From: Mesostigma viride
Lineage: Eukaryota > Streptophyta > Mesostigmatophyceae > Mesostigmatales > Mesostigmataceae
Assembly (NCBI GenBank): GCA_009746045.1
Contig: RPFO01000079.1
Location: forward strand, 5,676,233 to 5,740,232
Length of the DNA stretch: 64,000 nt
Reading direction: 5' to 3'
The notes under the pieces are model-generated. The model was given only the letters and a program-made list of their open reading frames with translations, did not search any database and had not been told where the DNA came from. Position 1 is the stretch's first letter. Each line of letters begins with the position of its first letter. A program made the position numbers and the translations under genes. Of the stretch, positions 58,701 to 64,000 are shown one piece after another.

Positions 58701-60201
58701 GACAAAGGTTCCAGAGAACCATGCCATAGGACATGGGCTAAGGCCCAAGGATGGGTTGAGGCCAAGGGCATGTTGAGGCCAAAAGTGTGTTGAGTAAAAG
58801 GGTGTGTTGAGGACAAGTCCCCACGATTCCACGTCCACGCCAACAAGTACTAAGGCCGCCATATGTGGGCACAGCCCAGCTCGAAATTTGGAAGCCAATT
58901 AGGGGTTGCTGTGCAAAGCAGTAGAGCTGACTGAATGGGTAGCCACTATCTTGGGATGCTGCAAAAATGGCAGCTACGGCACAGCCTGCTCATTAGAGCC
59001 CACCGCTTTGGGGGGTCTCCCTATGGCATCCCTGTTCTCATGGGCAGTCTTTGTTTGCTGACAACGGAAGGCATGCAAACCCCGCTGCAAGTTGGCAGCT
59101 ACACGTGCCACACTAGAGACGATGCGCCTGCTAAGACAAGTTCGCAGTCACGTGCTTTGCATACTTGGTCATGGATTACTTTGCCATGAAAACGTATAAA
59201 GTTCGATAAAGTGTTAAGCGGTTAAATACTTGGTCGTGGCCTTATCAAATAAGGCCGTCTACCCGCAAAGCATGTAGGCTCCAATTCATGTCCTAATGTC
59301 CACAATCACTTAATAAAGAGCAATGCTTGACGGTGGGTGAATGAGGGGCGGCAACCAACATCGGTGCAGGGATATATCCACTGGGCACAATGGGTGGGAC
59401 GGTGACGGCACAGGCATAAAGACCAGTGGTACCTTGCGTCACCATCTTTGACCCGTTGGACAAACTCTTGGATCCTGTCCGAGTCCTCGCCCTGCAAGCA
59501 GGCGCACCGGTCGTGGGCCACGAACCAGCAGAGAAAGGGGTAAGCCTTGTCAGACAGCGTTGTGCTGGTGCCCCTGTGTGGCTGAGGATGAAGCTGCCCC
59601 TGTGTGGAACTAGATCCCTGGGCGGCAGGTCAGGTAACCACAGGAAAACAGAATTCGATGGGAAACAAAATATGGTTTCGTGCTGAGCTGTGCATTAGGT
59701 ACATGTCCCAAGCTTCTCGTTCTTATTTCGACTTCCGGCCTAGGAAAACATAATACACGAGGACCAAAGTAGAATCACCCACAAAAACTGGCGAACAGCA
59801 TTGGCGATAGAAAATTGGAACAACTCCAATTATTCTGCGACGACCTCACTCGCAGCGCCTGCCGCCCCCGGCAATTTCTGGCATTTGCGCATCCCTAACA
59901 CGACGGTGTACAAATCACGTCCATTGGTCGCGGTCGACACATTTACATTTCAATTATTTGCATGGCACGGAATGCTGCGAGCTGTGGATTGCGTTACGAA
60001 CATCAACAGTAACTAAGAAACTGTAATATATAGCAGTTTATGCTGCGATTCCTCAATCCCAGTCCAGCCAACGGCCCCCCGGCCCCAGCGTACCTGCAAG
60101 TGGACATCGGCATATAAAATGCGATCCAGCAACGCCTTGAATTCCCTCTTGTCGGCAGCGGCCTCAATAAGACGTTTTCTTTCCAGTAGTGTTGGGGCCA
60201 T
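43528..60201 (-). CDS. VHS-UIM-proline-rich-CHUP1-domain fusion protein
   Basis: Seventeen exons, high to low coordinate: 60201-60094, 59491-59433, 58507-58429, 57950-57843, 56950-56830, 55836-about 55691, 54937-54889, 54629-54547, 54082-53822, 52676-52079, 51090-49787, 49455-49354, 48372-48313, 47204-47019, 45134-44955, 44325-44196, 43718-43528. Reading phase closes at every junction without a stop; only the donor of exon 6 is uncertain. The product is about 1,254 residues: VHS-like helical domain (1-165), UIM (about 247-262), a low-complexity Pro/Gly/Ala/Thr linker with poly-Pro tracts (to about 970), then the complete CHUP1 C-terminal domain (about 970-1254). In plants CHUP1 polymerises actin on the chloroplast envelope; VHS and UIM modules sort ubiquitinated cargo on endosomes. 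The plant CHUP1 N-terminal membrane anchor and coiled coil are absent. I infer an actin-assembly factor recruited through ubiquitin or endomembranes. It could still be two genes if a promoter hides in the linker introns. Confidence 0.8.
44196..44325 (-). CDS. CHUP1-domain exon 16
   Basis: Acceptor CCTCACCAG, donor GAGA|GTGAGT. 43 residues: DSLQRRFTENNVPLDVAAAC, then VQLASPQMASAYMTRV, matching the CHUP1 segment with (I/V)P(V/L)D and LAxxYM. Confidence 0.9.
44955..45134 (-). CDS. CHUP1-domain exon 15
   Basis: Acceptor CACCACCAG, donor CAG|GTGGGT. 60 residues starting ADALREAASLHRELASM. The ADALREAA motif directly after WPEAK is diagnostic for the CHUP1 domain. Confidence 0.92.
45895..46665 (+). 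repeat. 51-bp minisatellite, 15 copies, in an intron
   Basis: Unit GTACGACACC...CTCGTGCTTGC, 51 bp, about 15 copies with only two recurrent variants (CTCC[T/C]ATCC and GACA[C/A]C). The 17-codon period keeps frames open on both strands (up to 349 codons), but splice-site logic puts the array in the intron between exons 14 and 15. Confidence 0.95.
46793..47015 (+). repeat. Three-copy 60-bp repeat with poly-C runs
   Basis: TTCCCCTCTTGTCGCTACACGCCATCGGCTCC...GCTGCTCTT repeated three times, separated by runs of 9-16 C. It abuts the donor of exon 14. Confidence 0.9.
47019..47204 (-). CDS. CHUP1-domain exon 14
   Basis: Acceptor CCCGCAG, donor AAG|GTGAGG. 62 residues: VKEDVEKYRESLLALGVMVA, MDAVLAFVKDMDAQLAVLTD, ERAVLKAVGGWPEAK. 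The LxxFVxxLDxxLxxLxDERAVLKxFxWPE signature of plant CHUP1 is plain. Confidence 0.95.
48206..48312 (-). repeat. Tandem copies of a splice donor
   Basis: On the gene strand, the real donor GCAAAG|GTAGGCAC of exon 13 is followed by copies of GTAGGCACACGCCGGCxTCTG at +32, +62 and +92; the last two restore CACGCAAAG|GTAGGC exactly. Confidence 0.85.
48313..48372 (-). CDS. CHUP1-domain exon 13
   Basis: Acceptor GCATCGCAG, donor AAG|GTAGGC. 20 residues GEASKDDMVGQLEARSSYAK, matching the CHUP1 MIGEIExRS segment. Confidence 0.88.
48500..48600 (+). repeat. (CAGA)n/(CA)n microsatellite
   Basis: Mixed GACAGACAGACA and CACACACA runs in the intron between exons 12 and 13. Confidence 0.93.
49354..49455 (-). 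CDS. CHUP1-domain exon 12 (domain start)
   Basis: Acceptor CCCGACAG, donor AAG|GTAAGC. 34 residues starting VLELYRAINKPKGYKGG, equivalent to the CHUP1 ELVEFYQSL helix that follows the proline-rich region. Confidence 0.88.
49787..51090 (-). CDS. Linker exon 11 with poly-proline tracts
   Basis: 1,304 bp. Begins GTPERSRTTTPVLDVAEVAK, has nine tandem LGPG tetrapeptides (about 50515-50600) and five poly-Pro runs near the end (PPPPPPPPKPAVSIPP; PPPPPPPPPKPPG; GPPPPPPPSG and others), then GGKKKKETVQRSKK|GTGCGG. Poly-Pro next to the C-terminal domain is the expected place for profilin-actin delivery in CHUP1 and formins. Confidence 0.85.
51890..52060 (+). repeat. 64-bp tandem repeat, 2.5 copies, in an intron
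   Basis: Unit GCTGCCATCCGCACCACAGA...GTTAACATACGTAGTTCCATTACTCAA, in the intron between exons 10 and 11 and reaching its donor. Confidence 0.85.
52079..52676 (-). CDS. Linker exon 10
   Basis: Acceptor GTGCGCAG, donor CAGG|GTACAA (phase 1, closing with CT of exon 11). 199 residues: QSARHVIKGPTLERLESMDM, a Thr/Ala-rich stretch, DPFGDMPPF (a DPF endocytic-adaptor-like motif), then Pro-rich to the end. Confidence 0.75.
52738..52852 (+). repeat. Two-copy 57-bp tandem repeat
   Basis: GAAGAGGGAGAGGGGTTGGG...CCTATGGCTGAGCA occurs twice in direct order, in the intron before exon 10. Confidence 0.9.
53822..54082 (-). CDS. UIM second half and linker exon 9
   Basis: Acceptor CCCCTCAG, donor GAG|GTGGGC. 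Starts LALALSRSM, completing the UIM begun in exon 8. Then Ser/Pro/Arg-rich with SRSMVVGGDGGGSMPRSQST and many SP/TP sites. Confidence 0.85.
54547..54629 (-). CDS. UIM first half, exon 8
   Basis: Acceptor CCTGCAG, donor GAT|GTGAGT. 27 complete residues ending LTREEQEELD; joined to exon 9 this gives REEQEELDLALALSRSM, matching the UIM pattern (acidic patch, L, invariant Ala, then Ser). Confidence 0.88.
54889..54937 (-). CDS. Exon 7
   Basis: Acceptor GCGTGCAG, donor CAAG|GTGTGT. SSQPQYLAAMEAKRRQ, joining in phase to GSLLDGAVL of exon 8. Confidence 0.72.
55279..55306 (+). repeat. Poly-G run (27 G) in an intron
   Basis: Uninterrupted G run between exons 6 and 7; assembly length should not be trusted. 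Confidence 0.9.
55691..55836 (-). CDS. VHS end, exon 6 (3' border uncertain)
   Basis: Acceptor poly-C-CAG|GTTTCC completes the codon left by exon 5, giving SLRKAGFRP, the usual LRxxGxxFP end of VHS domains. The donor is unsure: CCG|GTGGCG (used here) or a GC-type AAG|GCATGT slightly further on both keep phase. Confidence 0.6.
56694..56735 (-). pseudogene. Partial duplicate of exon 5 end
   Basis: Encodes MDMLTSLRKA against VDTFTSLRKA of exon 5 (56831-56867), but its donor is lost (GCGGGGAAGTGG instead of GCAG|GTGGGTGG). Confidence 0.6.
56830..56950 (-). CDS. VHS exon 5
   Basis: Acceptor CGTGCCAG, donor GCAG|GTGGGT. 40 residues: EPKLAQSVMMALMDWAALTT then TRTSLARAFVDTFTSLRKA. The WA and LRKAG positions match helices 6-8 of VHS domains. 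Confidence 0.9.
56961..57490 (+). repeat. Pentanucleotide satellite (TTGGG)n-(TTGTG)n-(TTGCG)n
   Basis: About 30 TTGGG units (56961-57108, one TTGCG variant), three TCGGG, then TTGTG units interrupted by TTGCG blocks near 57270 and 57432. It lies entirely in the intron between VHS exons 4 and 5. The gene-strand RNA is C/A-rich; the plus strand carries about 30 regularly spaced GGG runs. Confidence 0.97.
57843..57950 (-). CDS. VHS exon 4
   Basis: Acceptor GGTCCCAG, donor AAG|GTACGT. 36 residues starting ILDQCMQVCDASFWELVAAP; corresponds to the TLLExCVKNCGxxFHxxV helix of VHS domains. Confidence 0.9.
58429..58507 (-). CDS. VHS exon 3
   Basis: Acceptor CAACCTCAG, donor AAG|GTATGC. Residues TGRYALKALKHPILGSSLGN then CFVAVK; matches the AVKALRKRL helix region. 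Confidence 0.85.
59433..59491 (-). CDS. VHS exon 2
   Basis: Acceptor CTTGCAG, donor GCAAG|GTACCA. GEDSDRIQEFVQRVKDGDA plus a split Ser codon. Confidence 0.8.
60094..60201 (-). CDS. Exon 1 with start codon
   Basis: ATG at 60201-60199, donor CAG|GTACGC. 36 residues MAPTLLERKRLIEAAADKRE... No signal peptide or membrane segment, so the product should be cytosolic. First in-frame ATG after an upstream in-frame stop region. Confidence 0.75.
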
Positions 60202-61080
60202 ACTGAGAAATATTTTTTAGTTACCGAGGGCAGAGTAGCCTGAGCTGCTTAAACACAGGCAGCCACTTGCAGGACGACTCGAGTGGCCGCAAGCTAAGGC
60301 ACCCATTCTCTTACACTTACAGAGTGGAAACCTCCATAACAATTACGGCATGTTTCCGGGCCCATGTCAACCCCATGCTGGGCCGTCTCTACCTACATAA
60401 TTATCTCCTTATCGCTGATCAGGCATCTGGTCGCCTATGCCTCTCGCCGAAGCTACGACTCCACTAACTTGCAAAATTTTGCAAGACGTCCACTTGCACG
60501 CGAATCAAGTCGCGTGTTACCTGTTCGCAACGCGTGTCCAACGGCCACCAGGTTTGGGGACGTCAATAATACCCCTTGCCTGCGTTTACGTGACAGAATT
60601 GCACTCATGGCAGGAGTACGCGACAGCCCAGGAAGCCCAGAAAGTGGGCCCAGGTGAATCAGCTGTCTCGTCATGAATTTTCCAGGAATATCTGAAAAAT
60701 TGTGGCATGGTTTAGTACGGTACTCGATATTCGTTCAGTATTAACTCTCCACAGATCTCCGTACTAGATCAAGAATATATAACTCATAGCCCCGGACGCG
60801 CAACAAGGGAATCGTACGGAGATGGTGGTTTGTCAATTTTTGGCAGCTCTGAAATATGGCGGGGAGTTATGGCCAACGCCTGCGGCCTGCAACGCAGCAA
60901 ACAGTTTGCAGGCGATGGGAAACGACGAGACCAGTCACCCAGTTGTGCGGTGTGCACCACCGCTCGCGCCCGCAGGTCTGGGTTGAAGGGCCTGCTGCGA
61001 ATGCCTTCATTAAATAGCCTGTAGGGTTTTTTTTTCCTCCTTAAGGTAAACTTTGCAATTATTTTTATGTAACAATAACC
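60202..61080. promoter_or_regulatory. Divergent intergenic region between the VHS-CHUP1-type gene and the acyltransferase gene
   Basis: The two starts point away from each other, so both promoters must lie in these 879 bp. No TATA box or other element could be assigned with confidence. Confidence 0.5.
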
Positions 61081-61146
61081 ATGGAAGCTCCGCCGGGATA
61101 TGGCAGGCTGCGGTCAGAGTCGTCGATTCTCGCTTTGGACCCGCAG
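61081..61146 (+). CDS. Acyltransferase exon 1
   Basis: ATG in the context AACAATAACCATGG, donor CAG|GTAAGG, ends in phase 0. Confidence 0.65.
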
Positions 61147-64000
61147 GTAAGGCAAACTTTGGGGCGGTTTCCGCGGAGTAAGCGGATCGTTCCTGCGCTT
61201 TTCCAGATTTAATCAGGAAAAACAACGCTCCGAGTCTACTTTTTTCCAAGCTTCTGAAGCTATGAGCGATGTGTCATTCTACCTAGTTGCCAGGCCACAA
61301 ATACAGGAGTAGTGCCTGAATGCGCAAGTGTGTAATGTGGAAGACGTTTATGCTCAGAGCACCCAGGTTGCATCGGAAATCTTCTAATAAACTGGGATTT
61401 TAAAATAAGGCCGTGCTGTGCAAAGGATAGCAATGCATTATCCTAATTTATATGGTGTCCCTGATGGGCGCACGCATTGCAGAGCAAGGGGCGGCTAGTT
61501 CCCTGCGGTATCTGTCTCACGCATCCCTTCTATCTTCAGCTGTTTCGTCGGTTCTTGATCTCATAATGGCGATACAGATGCTGGCAGGGGTTGTGCTTGG
61601 CATTTTGGAACCGTGAGCAAGCACGTGCTAGACCTAATATCATCAATATAATCATAGGGTACATAATATCATCATCTACCTTAGCGTTCTTGGTCATTTC
61701 CCTATCCATTGCTCTACCTCCCTGCAATCATCTCGCCCTGCCGCATTTTTTGTTCAAACGTCATCAAGGAGCTTACTTTGCAAAGCTGCTCATCATCGCC
61801 AGCCAACTGAAGAACCTCTGTTTCGTGTTTTCATGTGCCCTCACTGCCCTTGGATAACTAGTCGATGACTCGATGTAGTGGTCTTTTATGGATAGTCCAT
61901 TCGCTCTCGTAGGATAGGGCACGATCTGTAATGGTCTCTCATCGTACATTATGGAACCTGCACTTTTTGCTGGATGGAACCTGCACTTTTTGCTAGCTGA
62001 ACTCATGTCAAAATGAGGATCCGGCATACCTATAACGCCGGCAGCCTATGCCACTCAACAACCATCTAGAAACCTTTGTTTAATCAGGCACCTCTAAACC
62101 TGAGCATTCTAATGCCATGCCCACATCACGAGTCTGCATTTACTGTGCTTTCCACACTCAGTTTGCTTGCTTCGTACTGCGTACCACGCTTGCCTGCTCT
62201 ACTTGCTGTGGTCCACCCTTGTGTGCTTGCTTTCTGCGTTCATCCTTGCTTGCTCTCTCTGCTTGCTGCTGGCACACACAGAGACAGGCGGAGCGTGACC
62301 CCCGGCACGGCATCCGGCGCCACCTGTCGCGCCTGATGCGCCGCATGCTGCCGGACGTCCACTTTGCGCTCACGTCCTACGGCGGCGTGGTGCGTGCGCA
62401 AGCATCTCTCCCCTTCCCCTGCCACGCCAATGACCTCCTTCCTCTCGTGCTGCGGTCGCCCCCTGTGACGGCCGCCATGCAAGGGGAGGAGGCAGCCCTG
62501 CGGGACAAGGGGGGAGCCAAGGGCGGCGCGCCCGTGCGTGTCGACGGTGTGCAGAAGAGGGCGCGCAAGGCGTTTGGGAGGCTCGCGGCCGACATGCGCC
62601 TGTGGGCCGTGCGGTGGATGGGATGGATCCTTTCGCAGGTAAACCAGGGGGAAGAGGGGGGAGGGACATAACAGAAGGGGGCATGGGAGGGGCAAGGAAG
62701 GGGGAGGGGAGAGGAAGGGGAGGGGAGGGCAGGGGAGGGGAGGGGGGGAGGGGGAGGGGAGGAGGAGGGGAGGGGGGGGGGGAGGGGGGGGGGGAGGGGA
62801 GGGGAGGGAGGGGGGGAGGGGAGGGGAGGGGGAGGGGAGGGGAGGGAGGGGAGGGGAGGGGGAGGGAGGGGGAGGGGAGGGGGAGGGGGAGGGGGAGGGG
62901 AGGGAAGGGAGGGGCAGAGGGTGACAAGAGGCAGGGGGGTGGTCAGGGGGGCGGGGAACGGATGGGCAGGGCACAGAAGACACTGGACCTGGTAGGCAAG
63001 TGTGCCATATGCTTTGGTGTAGGGCATCAGCTCTCACCTCGTTTTTGTGTTTGCCGTGCTCGCATAACTACGATTGCCGCGCATAACTACGGTGAGCAGT
63101 GTGTGGGGAGGAGGGAGGAGGGAGGCGTCCATCAGCAAGGAGGAATCCAGCAGCGATTGTGGCGGCTGTGCTGTGTTTGGGGGATGTGGATTCGTAGGTT
63201 GTGGTGCCACTGGATGCTGGGGGCTGCACTCTGTAAACCCAATGTGCAAGGTAGTTATGGGAAGCCATGAAGTGAAACCAGCACTTGCCACCCGCATGGA
63301 TCGGTCCTTACAGTGGAAATCGTTGTATGCGCCGATACTTGTCGGTTGCGTACTGCTGGTGGTAGCGGGCAGCGGCTGGTACCAAGAAGACAGGAAGCAT
63401 GAAGGGCAGCTGGTATGAGGTTCACCGTCTTCGGGGTTCCTTCACGTAATTGTTGCCAGGAGCGCGGGTTATGCTGGTCCACTGGAACTCTTTCGGGAAT
63501 GTTTCAGAAGAAGAAAAATATCAAGCATTTTGCCAGCGCGTGCATGTGCGCGTGCGTGTGCGCTACTCTTGTGCTAGTGGTTATGAGGAGGGAAACGATG
63601 AGGGCTTGCATGGGCATACACAGGGTGGCTGTGCAACTTGTTTGGAACGGTCAAAACCGGAACATATTGCTGGCATCCGCGCAAGTGCGTGCTCGGATGT
63701 GAGCAAGGGTCCACAAGGCAAACCCTAAAGCAAGCATCACTACCAGCCAACACTGGTCAGTGGGGCCCTACGTGGGTCTCCACCCTTGTGTTGACATGAC
63801 ATCTATCGTGATGGATCTATCTTTCCTCCGTGGGTGTCACTTGATGTGAAAATGGCCCGCATGCCCTGCTCGCCCAGGTCTGGCGCATGCTGTACAACAA
63901 CGAGATTTTCGTTGACTTGGAATCGCTTAAAAGGTACGTAACTTTTGTCGAGTTGGTGGGCATTAGGACGAGGGGCTCAAGAGGTCTGTGATCTGCGACG
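61081..64000 (+). CDS. GNPAT-like acyltransferase, 5' part (runs off the window)
   Basis: Exons seen: 61081-61146 (ATG, 22 codons, MEAPPGYGRLRSESSILALD), 62282-62638 (119 codons) and 63878-63933, all in compatible phases (0, 0, then 2). The joined sequence contains LRSPPVTAAMQ, VQKRARKAFGRLAADMRL, RWMGWILSQ|VWRMLYNNEIFVDLESLK. This is the N-terminal region of dihydroxyacetone-phosphate acyltransferases and mitochondrial-type glycerol-3-phosphate acyltransferases, just before the catalytic HxxxxD box, which lies beyond the window. These enzymes make the first acylated intermediate of glycerolipid or ether-lipid synthesis. A small exon between 61146 and 62282 cannot be excluded. Confidence 0.65.
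62282..62638 (+). CDS. Acyltransferase exon 2
   Basis: Acceptor CACACACAG, donor CAG|GTAAAC. Starts RQAERDPRHGIRRHLSRLMR and contains DVHFALTSYGG. Confidence 0.7.
62680..62930 (+). repeat. (GGGGA)/(GGGGAG)-type G-rich tract in an intron
   Basis: About 250 bp of almost pure G and A with runs of 4-11 G on the coding strand, so both DNA and nascent RNA could form G-quadruplexes. Confidence 0.95.
63878..63933 (+). CDS. Acyltransferase exon 3
   Basis: Acceptor CTCGCCCAG, donor AAAG|GTACGT. VWRMLYNNEIFVDLESLK, continuing GWILSQ of exon 2 in frame. Confidence 0.72.

Noticed and set aside
62240-63037. Pro/Ser-rich minus-strand frames of 185-265 codons
   Set aside because: Antisense of the G-rich intron and of acyltransferase exon 2.

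Overview
This is a eukaryotic nuclear window. Its genes are split by introns with GT..AG borders, and much of the rest is simple repeats and transposon relics. I infer a green alga, most likely a chlorophyte. The reasons are a protein with the C-terminal domain of the plant chloroplast-positioning factor CHUP1, a TGTAA motif (the green-algal poly(A) signal) about 95 bases past that gene's stop, and a 2-kb element with the split direct repeats known from PAT/TOC1-type elements of volvocine algae. The species cannot be named from the sequence.

Layout. 1-2269: compound hexanucleotide satellite. 2.3-13.1 kb: transposon-rich, with a 4.4-kb hAT element that still has its terminal inverted repeats and 8-bp target duplication (6070-10506, transposase frameshifted), a 512-bp element with inverted ends (10669-11180), and a smaller hAT relic (11402-13109). 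14.48-33.05 kb, plus strand: an ankyrin-repeat gene in which nearly every exon is exactly one 33-residue repeat bounded by phase-0 introns. Exons and introns have multiplied together. One intron holds a TTAA-flanked element with a 94-bp perfect palindrome, and another holds a hAT relic whose empty site survives in a paralogous intron. 33.3-42.5 kb: LINE-type reverse transcriptase fragments, a (CATC)n tract, and the split-repeat element (39449-41451).

43.53-60.20 kb, minus strand: the main discovery. I reconstruct a 17-exon gene of about 1,254 codons by following splice sites and reading phase. It encodes an N-terminal VHS-like domain, a ubiquitin-interacting motif (UIM), a long Pro/Gly/Ala-rich linker with poly-proline tracts, and a complete CHUP1-type C-terminal domain. 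This would join an ESCRT-0-like ubiquitin-sorting module to a plant actin-assembly module. Its introns hold pentanucleotide, 51-bp and splice-donor-bearing tandem repeats.

61.08 kb to the end, plus strand: the start of a divergently transcribed acyltransferase gene resembling dihydroxyacetone-phosphate acyltransferase (GNPAT), cut by the window edge. Most long open frames in the window (Ser-Leu, Trp-Met-Asp-Gly, Asn-Thr-Thr-Gln-His, Val-Gly-Ala-Cys-Trp-Cys-Met-Leu) are repeat translations, not genes.
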